The notes: generated from the sequence alone by a model not told the origin. Counted from the first letter of the stretch, positions 23,246 through 32,326 are shown. The stretch is 64,000 nucleotides of DNA from Gemmata palustris (GCF_017939745.1 NZ_JAGKQQ010000001.1:1488001-1552000); one strand, 5' to 3'. Made by a program: numbers and translations.

Positions 23246-25795
23246 ATGCGTTCGCTCACGCGAAAACTGTCCCTGGTCGGCGTCCTCGCTTGCTACTTGG
23301 CGTCCGGCTTCCGGGCCGAGGCCGCGGAGCCGCCCCTCGACGAACCGCTCCCGGAAGGAGCGGTGGCGCGTCTGGGAACCACGCGCCTGCGGCACGGCCA
23401 CTACGTCTGCGCCGTGGCCTTCTCGCCCGACGGCAAGCTCTTGGCCTCGGGCGGCTACGATTACACGCTCAACGTCTGGGAGGTGGCGACCGGCAAGCGG
23501 CTCTGGACCGCTCCCGAGCAAGGCTATTACGTCACGTCCGTGGCGTTTTCCCCGGACGGTAAGACGCTGGCTTCGACCGCCCAAGTCAAGAGCGCCCAAC
23601 TGTGGGAGGCGACGACGGGGAAGAAACTGCTCAGCCTCGACGGGCACACGGACGTGATCCAGTCACTCTGTTTCGCCCCGGACGGCAAGACGGTGGCGAC
23701 GGCCAGCCACGATCGGTCGGTCCGCCTCTGGGACCCGACCACGGGTAAAGAACGGTATCAGTTCAAGCAGCACCAGCAAAAGGTCTACTGCGTCGCGTTC
23801 GCGCCCGACGGCAAGACTATCGCTTCCGCGGACTCGGCCGACATCGCCGGCGTGGGCCAGACCGAAGAAAAGGATGGGAATTGCACCATCCTACTCTGGG
23901 ATCCGGCCGTGGGCAAAGTCCGGCACCAGATGCCCAAGGCCCATCTCGGCTGGGTCTACGATCTCGCCTTTTCTCCGGACGGTCAGACGCTCGCCTCGGC
24001 CAGTCCCTACCGCGGCTGCCTCTGGGACGTGGCCGGCGGCAAATTGATCGACCGTTTCGCGGACCGCACGAACAAGGTCGCGTTCGCACCGGACGGCAAA
24101 TCGATCGCCTGGTGCAAGGACGGGGTTCGCCTGTACAACGCCGCGACCGGGCAAGAGCGGAGGCCGTTCCGCGTCTACAACCCGTGGCTGATGTGCCTGA
24201 CTTTTTCGCCGGACGGTCAGCACATCGCCGCCGGCGGCGCGGACGGTCTGGTGTACCTGTGGAAGGCGGCCAGCGGTGAGGAGGCGGTCAAGAGGCCGGG
24301 TCACCGGTTCCACATCCACGCCGCGACCATCTCGCCCGACGGCCAGTTGATCGCGACCGGAAGTGACGACGCTACGGTGCGCGTTTGGGGTACGGCCACG
24401 GGTCAGGAGCTGCGCACGTTTTCCCTCTCCGATGACTACAGCCTGTGGGGGGGGCAGTTCGGATACAACCTGTCTCATACCGGTCCGACGGGCGTCGGCG
24501 CGGTCCGCTTTTCGTCCGACGGCGAACTGGTCGCGGCCACGACCCCGTGGCGGACGGCGGTCTGGGAAGTCAATACCGGCCGCGCCGTCCTGAAGCGGGA
24601 TCAGGGTGGAACGGCGCTGGCGATGACGGCGGGCAAGACCCTGGCCTTCGCCGCCCGTCGCGAGGGCGAGGTGCAAGTTTGGAACTTGACGACCGGCAAG
24701 GAAATCCGTCGGCTGCGCCCGCAAGGACCGGACTCTCGCGATGTCGTCGTCTCCGCCCTGACATTCTCTCCAGACGGCAACATCCTGGCGACCGGCAGTT
24801 CGCCGGGACATTATCGGGAGCGAGGGGAGTCGACGGAGACGATCCATTTTTGGGACATCGAAACCGGCAAGGAAGTCCGCAAATTCCGACCCGACAAATC
24901 GCCACCGTCCGCCCTGTTCTTCTCCCCGGACGGCGAGGTGCTCGCCAGCGCTGCACCGGGCGAGCCGCCCGTACAGTTTTGGAGCGTCCAGGCCGGTCAG
25001 GAACTTCGCGGCCTCGGCGCTCGGCAAGAGCGGAACCGGCGAGACCCCGGCCTGGTCGCGTTCTCGTCCGACGGCCGGCTCATGGCCACCAGAGGGAAGG
25101 TCGGCATTGTTGTGAGCGAAGTGGCCAGCGGAAAGGAAGTCTTGCAACTCCTCGGCGCACCCGGGGCCGTCACGACCGCGCTGGCCTTTTTCCCCAACGG
25201 CCGGAACCTGCTCTCCGGCAGCACGGACACCACCGGTCTGATCTGGGATCTGGTGCCGGAGCGGGGAGTACTGGAGAAGAAGGCCAAGACGTTGGGCGCC
25301 AAGGATCTCGACCAACTTTGGAGCGACCTCGCGGGGGACGACGCGGCTGGGGCGCACCGGGCGGTCTGGACTCTGGTGCTGGCGAGGGAACCGGCGGTGG
25401 CGCTTCTGAAGGAGCGGCTGCGCGCGACGCCGGGGCCGGACCCCAATCGCATTTCGGGCCTGATCACCGACCTGGACAGCGACAAGCTCGCGACCCGCCA
25501 GGCGGCAGCGAAGGAACTTCTGACGTTCGGCGCGGGTGCGGAAGAGGCACTGTTCAAGGCGCTGCGGAACAAGCCGACGCTCGAACTGCGGAAGCGGATC
25601 GAGGGGCTTCTCGCGGAGCTGCGGCAGCGGCCGCTCGCCTCGGACGAGCTGCGCCAGGGCCGGGCGGTCCAAGTACTCGAGCTTCTAGGCACGGCGGAAG
25701 CCCGGAACGTGCTGCAGCCGCTGGCACAGGCGGCCGGAGAGTCGCGCCTGCGTCGGGACGCACAGGCGGCACTCAAGAGATTGTCCGCGCGGTAG
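23246..25795 (+). CDS. Secreted WD40-repeat protein with HEAT-like C-terminus
   Basis: 849 residues. Signal peptide at 1-27 (LVGVLACYLASGFRAEAAEP). More than ten WD40 blades follow, with repeated AFSPDGK and LWD/VWE motifs up to about 670. The C-terminal helical part (LDQLWSDLAGDDAAGAHRAV, ATRQAAAKELLTFGAGAEEA, ELRKRIEGLLAEL) is the same domain as in the ECF-WD40 protein at 4054. The lead-in LPEGAVARLGTTRLRHG is also shared. A periplasmic or surface scaffold for protein contacts is likely. It lies between direct repeats, on the opposite strand to the element genes, and differs in base use from element A (less extreme GC at third positions). AGGAGG is 7 nt upstream of the ATG. Confidence 0.8.
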   Translation: MRSLTRKLSLVGVLACYLASGFRAEAAEPPLDEPLPEGAVARLGTTRLRHGHYVCAVAFSPDGKLLASGGYDYTLNVWEVATGKRLWTAPEQGYYVTSVAFSPDGKTLASTAQVKSAQLWEATTGKKLLSLDGHTDVIQSLCFAPDGKTVATASHDRSVRLWDPTTGKERYQFKQHQQKVYCVAFAPDGKTIASADSADIAGVGQTEEKDGNCTILLWDPAVGKVRHQMPKAHLGWVYDLAFSPDGQTLASASPYRGCLWDVAGGKLIDRFADRTNKVAFAPDGKSIAWCKDGVRLYNAATGQERRPFRVYNPWLMCLTFSPDGQHIAAGGADGLVYLWKAASGEEAVKRPGHRFHIHAATISPDGQLIATGSDDATVRVWGTATGQELRTFSLSDDYSLWGGQFGYNLSHTGPTGVGAVRFSSDGELVAATTPWRTAVWEVNTGRAVLKRDQGGTALAMTAGKTLAFAARREGEVQVWNLTTGKEIRRLRPQGPDSRDVVVSALTFSPDGNILATGSSPGHYRERGESTETIHFWDIETGKEVRKFRPDKSPPSALFFSPDGEVLASAAPGEPPVQFWSVQAGQELRGLGARQERNRRDPGLVAFSSDGRLMATRGKVGIVVSEVASGKEVLQLLGAPGAVTTALAFFPNGRNLLSGSTDTTGLIWDLVPERGVLEKKAKTLGAKDLDQLWSDLAGDDAAGAHRAVWTLVLAREPAVALLKERLRATPGPDPNRISGLITDLDSDKLATRQAAAKELLTFGAGAEEALFKALRNKPTLELRKRIEGLLAELRQRPLASDELRQGRAVQVLELLGTAEARNVLQPLAQAAGESRLRRDAQAALKRLSAR

Positions 25796-25805
25796 TCGAG
25801 ACCGG

Positions 25806-25905
25806 GCACACTCGGTGGCCTCGTCGCCCGACGCCAGGGTCTTGCCGTCGGGCGACGAGGCCACCGAGCGCACCGCCCCCTTGTGTGACCCTTGAGCGCG
25901 GCCAT
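25806..25905 (-). pseudogene. WD40 blade remnant within a 23-bp inverted repeat
   Basis: The minus strand encodes AVRSVASSPDGKTLASGDEA, one WD40 blade, with a frameshift at its upstream end (ALKGHT in another frame). Within it, 25811-25833 and 25846-25868 are perfect 23-bp inverted arms with a 12-nt loop. It lies 15 bp after the stop of the WD40 gene, so the hairpin may also end its transcript. Confidence 0.45.
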
Positions 25906-26117
25906 GCATTTTATTGCGGGAGCCCTTGCTCGCGTCGGTCACCTCGACCTCAAGCTTCAAAGCGGCGAACGGAACCCAGCCAAGTCGGTGCGCTGACCGC
26001 GGGCCGAACCGGTCCGCACGGGAACTCGCCAGAATGGGCCTGTGGGGGAATGCAACAGAGTTATTCCCGCGTGAGAATGCGAAGCAATTGTCGCGCCGAG
26101 CACACGGCTCGGCGGGT

Positions 26118-26211
26118 GTGAGCGTGGCGGGGTTGCGGGTGGACGGCATCGGGGCACCGGGTGGTTGGCCCCAGCGCCCTTCGCGTCGCGACCGGCGGGC
26201 TGGCGGGAGAA
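26118..26211. repeat. Direct repeat copy 2 (94 bp identical to 22709-22802)
   Basis: It contains the first 11 codons of the small recombinase-operon ORF on the minus strand, after which the gene is lost, and the upstream sequence. Lower similarity goes on to about 26420 (promoter motif and flanks such as GTGGTCCACT). It is an orphan end of an element like A. Confidence 0.85.
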
Positions 26212-26233
26212 CAGCAGAAAAGTCTCTACCGGT

Positions 26234-26262
26234 TAATTACACCGAACCGAGATGAAGTGTTC
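26234..26262 (-). promoter_or_regulatory. Element promoter motif P7 (orphan copy)
   Basis: Minus strand: GAACAC, 17 nt, TAATTA. It is in the direct repeat, upstream of a truncated copy of the small ORF. No intact gene follows on this strand before the WD40 gene, which is on the other strand. If active it would give antisense RNA to the WD40 gene. Confidence 0.4.
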
Positions 26263-26476
26263 AGAGAAGTGCGATCGAGAGACGCCGATCACGCGGCGGC
26301 CGTGGTCCACTTTCTCAGCGTCAACCGAACCCGAGTGGCGCGGGGAGAAATAGCGCCGGCCGCGCCCGGAGTAACCATCGTCTGGCGACATACTCAGACC
26401 GGTGTATCGGACCGAAGCCGGTTAACGGGTCGAGCGGGGCGCACACGGCGATGGCTCGACCGGGTTGCGGACGACC
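26263..26476. other. Intergenic region after the DnaJ-like gene
   Basis: The first ~150 bp is the degenerate end of the direct repeat. I see no open frame with coding bias and no strong hairpin. The 3' end of the dnaJ-like gene is at 26477. Confidence 0.4.
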
Positions 26477-27160
26477 TCAACCCGGTCGGTCCTCGATGCT
26501 CCCGCTTCCGGGGGGATCCGGCCGCGGGAGCAGGCCCAGCGCCTCCCGTACCGAGTCGGGCAGTTCGACCTCCACGGGAGCGGGCGGTTCCGCGACCACC
26601 GGTCCCGGTAACGGGGCGGGCGGGGCGGGGATCTCCGGTGGGACGGTCGGCTCGGGCGGGTGGAGTTCGTCGAACACCGCGTACATCTCGTGCTTGTCCA
26701 CGTCCTTGATTTGTCGGAACGCTTCGTCGAACGGCGGGATTACCCCGTCATACATCTCCAACAGGTGATCGTACTCGTACCGCTTTTCGGGGTCGCTCAG
26801 GAGCTCGTAGGCCTGGTTGATGCGGATGAACAGTGCCGTTGCGTCGGCCTTCCGGTCCTCCGGCACCGCGTCCGGGTGGTGGGCGCGCTCCAGTTCGCGG
26901 AACGCCCGGCGGATCGTCGCCGCGTCCGCGCCCTGGGTTACGCCGAGGATTTGGTACGGGTTCTCGCCGCGGACGTTCGGTGCCCAGCCCGAAGAAGGGT
27001 TGGTCATTGAGCGGTACAAGAGGAGACCGAACGCTGCCACCCCGACCAAGCCGACGAACGGGTTCGCGGTTCCGGCGCACGCGACGATCGGCCCGAGCAT
27101 GAGCAACCCGGTGAACTTCACTGACGACATTCCGCGGAGGGCGCGGTTCAGCTTGTTCAT
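26477..27160 (-). CDS. Membrane-anchored DnaJ-domain protein
   Basis: 227 residues. Two hydrophobic segments near 13-50 (FTGLLMLGPIVACAG and FVGLVGVAAFGLLLY) anchor it in the membrane. The J-domain follows at about 70-130: NPYQILGVTQGADAATIRRA, RELERAHHPDAVPED with the HPD triad, and RINQAYELLSDPEKRYEYD. The C-terminus is proline-rich. It is a co-chaperone that should stimulate the ATPase of the DnaK-like protein encoded 11 bp upstream in the same operon. ATG 27160 is chosen because the upstream frame only translates the zinc-ribbon end of the dnaK-like gene out of frame. Confidence 0.85.
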   Translation of the reverse strand: MNKLNRALRGMSSVKFTGLLMLGPIVACAGTANPFVGLVGVAAFGLLLYRSMTNPSSGWAPNVRGENPYQILGVTQGADAATIRRAFRELERAHHPDAVPEDRKADATALFIRINQAYELLSDPEKRYEYDHLLEMYDGVIPPFDEAFRQIKDVDKHEMYAVFDELHPPEPTVPPEIPAPPAPLPGPVVAEPPAPVEVELPDSVREALGLLPRPDPPGSGSIEDRPG

Positions 27161-27171
27161 CGTGTTCCTCG

Positions 27172-29088
27172 CTACGCCTTCGCGCCGCACGTGCCGCAGA
27201 ACGCGAACCCCTCGACGAGCGCCGCGCCGCAGTTCCCGCACGTGTCCTTCTTCAGCGGCACACCGCACTTGCCGCAGAACGCGAACCCCGGCGGCATCGC
27301 CGCCCCGCAGTTCCCGCACGCACCCTCCGCGGAGGGTGCCCCGGCTCCCGCCGACAGGTCACGCAGCGCCGCGTCCAGGTCCCGGGCGGCGATCGCGGCC
27401 AGGTCGTCGTCCCCGGCACGGAGCGCGGTCGCCAGTTGGCGGGCGAACGCGGCGGCCGTCTGACTGTGTTCCTCGGCGCTCGGGGGCGTGCGCGCGAGCC
27501 GCCGCTCGGCGTCCGCGAGCAGGTCCGCCCACTGCTGCCGACGGCGGACTCGTTCCTCTTCGACCCGCGCCGCGGGCCGCGACCGCCGCGCCTCGCGCTT
27601 TAGTCGGTCCACGGTCTCGCGGTCCAGGTTCTGTGAGTCCTTGATGGTCACGCCCTGGCTCGCGCCGGTGGCGCGGTCCTTCGCCGTCACGTGCAGGATG
27701 TCGTTCGCGTCCAGGTGGAACGTGACGTCCACGGCCGCCGCGTCGCGCGGCCGGGGCGGGTCGAATAGTAACTCGACCTCGCCGAGCTTCAGGTTGTCGG
27801 CGACCAGCCCGCTCTCGCCCTGGTACACTCCGATCGCCACCGACCGCTGGTAGTCGGCAACCGGGGCGTACTCGTTCGTTCGCGTGCACGGGATGCGGGT
27901 GTTCGCGTCGATCACGCGGGAAAACATCGTCCCCTGGACGGCCGTGCCCAGCGACAGCGCGGTCGTGTCCACGAGCACGATCCGCTCGACCGCGCTCTTG
28001 CGGTGGATGATGCCGGCCTGCACCGCCGCGCCGAGCGCCACCGCCTCGTCCGGGTTCACGTCCGCCCGCACCCGGCCGCGGAAGATGTTGCCCACCAACT
28101 GGCGCACCGCCGGCACCCGCGTCTCGCCGCCCACGAGGAGGATGTCGCACCCCTCCAGCTGGTTCTCCAACACGTCCGGGTGGGCGTCCCGGTACCGCGG
28201 CTTGCGGAGCTCCTCGGTCACGTTCCAGGCGATCGCGCGGAGGCGGTCGAACAGGTCGCGGCACATGCCCTCGAACGCGGCGCGGGTGAGGACCGCGTCG
28301 AACCCCTTTCCACCGAACAGGTTCTCGATCCGCACCCGCACCTCGGGGGCCTGGGTGAGGGCGTGCTTGGCTGCCATCGCCCACTCGTGGACGAGGCACA
28401 TCGCGGGCACGTCCCGCCGGATGTCGTGCCCGGTCTCCGCCCCGAACTCGCGCACGACCCACTGCACGATGCGGTGGTTGAAGTCGTCGCCGCCGAGGTT
28501 GTTGTCGCCGGTCGAGTACAGCACCTCGTACAGCCCACCGCCGGCCTCGACGACGGAGATGTCGAACGTCCCCCCGCCGAGGTCGAACACGACCAAGACG
28601 CTGGAGAGCTGGTGCCGGTGGCCGTACGCCAGGGCCGCGGCCGTCGGCTCGTTCAGCACCCGCAGCACGTCGAACCCGGCGATCTCGCCGGCGTCCTTCG
28701 TGGCCTGCCGCTGGCGGCTGTTGAAGTTCGCGGGCACGGTCACGACGACCTCGTCGATCGGCCGCCCGAGCTTCGCCTCGCCGTACTCCTTCAGGTGCGC
28801 CAATACGAGAGCTGACACGCTCTCGGGCGTGTACTCGGTGCCCAGGACGGCACGCGAGTACCGCTCGCCCATCCGCCGCTTGATGGACGCGAACGTGTTC
28901 GCGGGGTGCGTGAGGAGGCGGCTGCGCGCCTTCTTCCCGACCACGGTCCCGTCGGGAAGGACGGCCACGACGGACGGCGTAACGGGGGCACCGAGGTCAT
29001 TCGGGACGATGACGGGGCGGTCGCCGTCCAGGACCGCCAGGCACGAGTTCGTGGTGCCGAGGTCGATCCCGGCGCTGACCTTCTCCAT
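27172..29088 (-). CDS. Hsp70/DnaK-like protein with double zinc-ribbon C-terminus
   Basis: 638 residues. The ATPase domain is intact: AGIDLGTTNSCLAVLDG (phosphate 1), VFDLGGGTFDISVVEAGGG (phosphate 2) and ILLVGGETRVPAVRQLV (adenosine). A substrate-binding beta part follows (FHLDANDILHVTAKDRATGA). The helical lid is shortened and ends in two zinc ribbons with paired CGNCGAA and FCGKCG/FCGTCG motifs (about 595-638). It is not the housekeeping DnaK: the EEVD-type tail is absent and the zinc ribbons may bind a dedicated client or the membrane partner. It forms an operon with the membrane DnaJ-like gene. ATG 29088 precedes the first conserved strand. Confidence 0.85.
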   Translation of the reverse strand: MEKVSAGIDLGTTNSCLAVLDGDRPVIVPNDLGAPVTPSVVAVLPDGTVVGKKARSRLLTHPANTFASIKRRMGERYSRAVLGTEYTPESVSALVLAHLKEYGEAKLGRPIDEVVVTVPANFNSRQRQATKDAGEIAGFDVLRVLNEPTAAALAYGHRHQLSSVLVVFDLGGGTFDISVVEAGGGLYEVLYSTGDNNLGGDDFNHRIVQWVVREFGAETGHDIRRDVPAMCLVHEWAMAAKHALTQAPEVRVRIENLFGGKGFDAVLTRAAFEGMCRDLFDRLRAIAWNVTEELRKPRYRDAHPDVLENQLEGCDILLVGGETRVPAVRQLVGNIFRGRVRADVNPDEAVALGAAVQAGIIHRKSAVERIVLVDTTALSLGTAVQGTMFSRVIDANTRIPCTRTNEYAPVADYQRSVAIGVYQGESGLVADNLKLGEVELLFDPPRPRDAAAVDVTFHLDANDILHVTAKDRATGASQGVTIKDSQNLDRETVDRLKREARRSRPAARVEEERVRRRQQWADLLADAERRLARTPPSAEEHSQTAAAFARQLATALRAGDDDLAAIAARDLDAALRDLSAGAGAPSAEGACGNCGAAMPPGFAFCGKCGVPLKKDTCGNCGAALVEGFAFCGTCGAKA

Positions 29089-29345
29089 CGGCCCCTCGAC
29101 GCGGTGGGTGTTGCTGTATCGAGTTTCATGATACCGCCGATGACCCCCGACTCCAATCGGACCGGCCGATTGCGGAGTTGCGACGAATTCACCATTTCCC
29201 ACTCGGGTAATCCGCTTCCGGGCTTGGGGCTCCGCGACACTCGGAATTCGAGGCGTCCCGACGACCCTCCCGTGAAGCCCGGCCCGTCGCCCTCGGACCG
29301 CGACCGCGCGGGCTGGCGGGAGAAGAGAACGAAGACACTACCCGT
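29089..29345. other. Region upstream of the dnaK-like gene
   Basis: It holds no coding-like frame. Its right part (about 29286-29335) resembles the flank of promoters P6 and P7 (GGGCTGGCGGGAGAA), i.e. a third, decayed footprint of the recombinase-operon upstream region. Confidence 0.4.
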
Positions 29346-29374
29346 TAATTACAGCCGACCCGCTCGAAATGCTC
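29346..29374 (-). promoter_or_regulatory. Element promoter motif P8 (orphan, decayed)
   Basis: Minus strand: GAGCAT, 17 nt, TAATTA. The first box is changed from GAACAC. It lies 260 bp upstream of the dnaK-like ATG and 40 bp below the stop of the protease gene. It could drive the chaperone operon, but more likely is the scar of an element. Confidence 0.35.
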
Positions 29375-29413
29375 ACAGAAGAGCACGAACAGAGCGGCGA
29401 GGTGAATTCCGGG

Positions 29414-31486
29414 TCATTTTTTGTTGTTCGGGTCGAAGCTCTCCTGCCCCTTGAAGAGGAGCCCCAGGGCGGTGGTCTCGGTGCCCACGATCTTGCCCAC
29501 GATCCCGACCGCGGGCGCCCCGTCGCTCATCACCTGGGTCACGTCTCCCTTGCCGTTGAACCCGACCCACTCGCTCTCGTAACGGTCCTTCGGGTCCAGG
29601 GTCCCGTCCCCCTTCACCTTCATGAAGGTGAGCGAGAACCCGTTGCACCACCACCCGGCCTTGCCGCTGATCCCCCCGACCGCGTACCCGTCCTTGGCCC
29701 GTAGGGTCACGGACCCGGTCAGGTCCGTACCGAACTGCTTGCCGAACTCCTCCTTACCGTTCACCCGGTAGATCGGGCGCACCGCGCGGACGATGTCGGT
29801 GCTCCCGAACTTCCCGAACCGGGCCTCGACCCCGACCACCAGCGCCCCAACGGGCCCGACCGTCTTGAACTTCGGGTCGTGCTCGATCGAGCCGAGGATG
29901 TACGGCTCCTTCCCCACCGCGATCACCTTCGACGGGCCACCCGGTGCCTGGGCCTGAACCTCGCCCGGCCGGCGGAAGGACATGAGGATCATTTCGGCAC
30001 CGACCCCCGCCACTTGGTCCGCGGTCCCGGTCACCCGGACCGTGTAGATCCGCGGGCCCTGAACGTACACCCGCACCCGGGTCACCTCGGACCCGGATTC
30101 GAGCCGGTACTCGGCCCCGCTGAGCGTTCCCGACTGGGCCTCGACCGACTCGGTGATGCGCCCCTTCGTCTCGTCCCGCAAGGTCGCACGGAACGCCGGG
30201 TAGAGCCGGGCCCCGAGCCGGGCGAGGTCGGGCGCGAGGTCCATCACCTCGGCCCGGTACAGCAGCCCGTCGTCGGCCTTCCCGAACACCCCGTTCGCGC
30301 GAACGGTCTCGCCCGCCAGTGGGACGTCGCGCCGGTCCTCGCCCTGTCGGGCCGGTTGCTCCGGTAGCCAGACCACGAACGCTTTCCCCGGCGGGCTGTA
30401 CCCCTTCCATCCGGCCGGTGCCGGACCGGCGAGGTCCTCGGGCCTCGCCCCCGGCGCGAGCGCGAACGCCCGCGCTCGTGTGGCGACCCGATCCGTGCCG
30501 GCCCCACGAGTGCCGACCACCTGCACCACAACGGCCCCTTCCGCCCGCTCGATCGTGAGTTCGCCCGCGGCAACGCCCCGATCCACCTTCAGTTCGAGCG
30601 CGCGCGCGTCCGGGTGCTTGTCGAGGGCCGCGGCGTCCGGAACCCGTCCCTTCGGGGGGACGATGACGTAGTACGCCGTCGCGGACCGAAGCTCGCCCGC
30701 GGGGTCGATCACCTCGGCCTCGACTCGGGCGCTCGGCTTCCCATCAGCGCGCTTGCCCGAAATGACCCGCACCCGTCCGATGCGGCCGACCATCAACCGG
30801 TCGACCTCGGCCCCCGGAATGATGAACCCGATCCCCTGACCGTCCCGGGCCCGGGCCACGGCGACCCCGACCAAGCGCCCCTTGGCGTCCACGACCGGTC
30901 CGCCACTGTTTCCCGGGTTCAGGTTCCCGTCGATTTGGATGATGGCCAACTCACCGTCGTCCCCTTCGCGAAGGCTCGAGACCGACGCCTTACCGACGGT
31001 AACGGCCGGGAACCCCTTTCGGACCGACAGGGCCTGCCCGAGCGGGAACCCGAATGAGAACACCCCCATCGTCTCGACCGGTTTCGGCAGGTCCGTATAC
31101 GCGATCGGCTTGGGTGGGTCCTTCACTCCGGTCACGCGGAGTACCGCCAGGTCGCGCTCCTCATCCGCGGCGACTACGGTCGCCGGGTACTCCCGTTCGG
31201 CCGCGGTACCACTGCCGAAGACCACACTGACCTCGGGCGGCTTCGCGCGGGCTCCGGGAGGCCGCTTGACGGCGACGTGGTGGTTGGTCACTACAAGCAC
31301 CCGGTCCTTATCGGCCGCGACGACGAACCCGGATCCGGACCCGCTCCACCCGTCGCCCTCGACCCGGACGTACACCGAGGCCCTTTTGACCGCAGCAACG
31401 GTTTCTGGTGCGAGTGTGTCGTCGGCCCGTGTGTTCGGGGCGCTGAGGGCGACGAGTGCGGCCGAAAGCGCGAGGGCGCGTAGCAT
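29414..31486 (-). CDS. Secreted trypsin-like (S1C) serine protease with long C-terminal region
   Basis: 690 residues. Signal peptide at 1-23 (MLRALALSAALVALSAPNTR). The trypsin-like domain spans about 30-240: VVTNHHVAVKRP (histidine), DEERDLAVLRV (aspartate) and GNLNPGNSGGPVVD (serine), as in DegP/HtrA-type S1C peptidases. There is no recognisable PDZ domain. The C-terminal 400 residues have several beta-rich modules (YRAEVMDLAPDLARLGARLY, EYRLESGSEVTRVRVYVQGP) of no known family. Periplasmic quality control or regulated proteolysis is likely. ATG 31486 is the only start that gives a signal peptide. Confidence 0.8.
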   Translation of the reverse strand: MLRALALSAALVALSAPNTRADDTLAPETVAAVKRASVYVRVEGDGWSGSGSGFVVAADKDRVLVVTNHHVAVKRPPGARAKPPEVSVVFGSGTAAEREYPATVVAADEERDLAVLRVTGVKDPPKPIAYTDLPKPVETMGVFSFGFPLGQALSVRKGFPAVTVGKASVSSLREGDDGELAIIQIDGNLNPGNSGGPVVDAKGRLVGVAVARARDGQGIGFIIPGAEVDRLMVGRIGRVRVISGKRADGKPSARVEAEVIDPAGELRSATAYYVIVPPKGRVPDAAALDKHPDARALELKVDRGVAAGELTIERAEGAVVVQVVGTRGAGTDRVATRARAFALAPGARPEDLAGPAPAGWKGYSPPGKAFVVWLPEQPARQGEDRRDVPLAGETVRANGVFGKADDGLLYRAEVMDLAPDLARLGARLYPAFRATLRDETKGRITESVEAQSGTLSGAEYRLESGSEVTRVRVYVQGPRIYTVRVTGTADQVAGVGAEMILMSFRRPGEVQAQAPGGPSKVIAVGKEPYILGSIEHDPKFKTVGPVGALVVGVEARFGKFGSTDIVRAVRPIYRVNGKEEFGKQFGTDLTGSVTLRAKDGYAVGGISGKAGWWCNGFSLTFMKVKGDGTLDPKDRYESEWVGFNGKGDVTQVMSDGAPAVGIVGKIVGTETTALGLLFKGQESFDPNNKK

Positions 31487-31849
31487 GCGTGGCGTCCGGT
31501 AGTGGGATGTCGCGAATGATGTGAGTATCAGTGCCGTACCGGAGCCTGTCAACCGGATTACGGGCCCACCGAAGTGCCGCAGTTCCGCCCGTCCGGTCAT
31601 TTGGCGGATCGGCCGTTTAGAGGACCGTCGCCGGCGCCGACCTACCTTCGGCATCCATCGCCGGGCCCGCACGTTTCGTGGGAACATGTGGGGCCCGGTC
31701 TTTGACGTGGATCTTTTCGGTTATGCGTCGTGTTGCAGGCACGAAAGCCAGCGAATTTGGAGTATGTGGTTCGGGGTGCGAGACGAACCCAGTGTTAACC
31801 CGTGTGTTGCTCTCTCGGCGAGACTCCGAGACTTTTCCGAAGAGAAATT
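31487..31849. other. Intergenic region upstream of the protease
   Basis: About 360 bp with mixed base composition and no supported gene. It must contain the protease promoter, which I cannot place. Confidence 0.3.
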
Positions 31850-31890
31850 CGGGGTCCGAGCCGAAACGCTAGGGTTCGGCTCGGACCCCG
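31850..31890. repeat. Inverted repeat, 16-bp perfect arms
   Basis: Arms 31850-31865 (CGGGGTCCGAGCCGAA) and 31875-31890 pair perfectly around 9 nt; two or three more weak pairs extend the stem. Direct words such as GAGACTTT flank it on both sides. It lies in an intergenic region between two minus-strand genes; terminator or operator is possible. Confidence 0.6.
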
Positions 31891-31972
31891 AGTTGTCTCG
31901 CTCGAACCCGAGACTTTCGCCGCGCTTGGAATGTGGGCCAAAGTGCCTGAAAACGTGCAAAAAATGACGGCA

Positions 31973-31994
31973 GCCGGGAGCACTCACTCCCGGC
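31973..31994 (-). terminator. Hairpin followed by T-run on the minus strand
   Basis: GCCGGGAG, 6 nt, CTCCCGGC (31973-31994). On the minus strand the stem is followed after a few bases by CATTTTTTGC, the form of a Rho-independent terminator. It would stop transcripts that pass the stop of 32327-33526 before the protease promoter. Confidence 0.5.
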
Positions 31995-32230
31995 CGTGCG
32001 CGTTAACCCCTGTGTGCGATTATTCCGCACCCGCTGACTCAGCTCCCCGAGCACAACACTCCTCGAACTCGCACACCTCTGCACGCGAGAGGCTTTTCGG
32101 TGACACACCTCGTCGAAGCACTAAAAATCGTAGTGTTTCGTGCGAAGCGGGTACGGACGTGTGCTATTGTGTGATCGCGAATCCGGATCTCGTTCAATGA
32201 CCAAGATGGACACTCCTCGAACCTCTCTCA

Positions 32231-32306
32231 CTCTCACCGCGGTTAACCGGCAGGTTCGGTTGTAATGTCAGAAAAACTGTCACTGGATCGGTTAACCGCG
32301 TGAGAG
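32231..32306. terminator. Long inverted repeat after the 32327-33526 gene
   Basis: Arms 32231-32249 and 32289-32306 (CGGTTAACCGCGTGAGAG and its complement) pair over 18 bp with one bulged base; loop 39 nt. It starts 20 bp after the stop of the minus-strand gene. The GGTTAACC core is itself palindromic. Terminator or RNA-stability element likely. Confidence 0.5.
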
Positions 32307-32326
32307 CGTCTGGCCCGCGACCGGGG

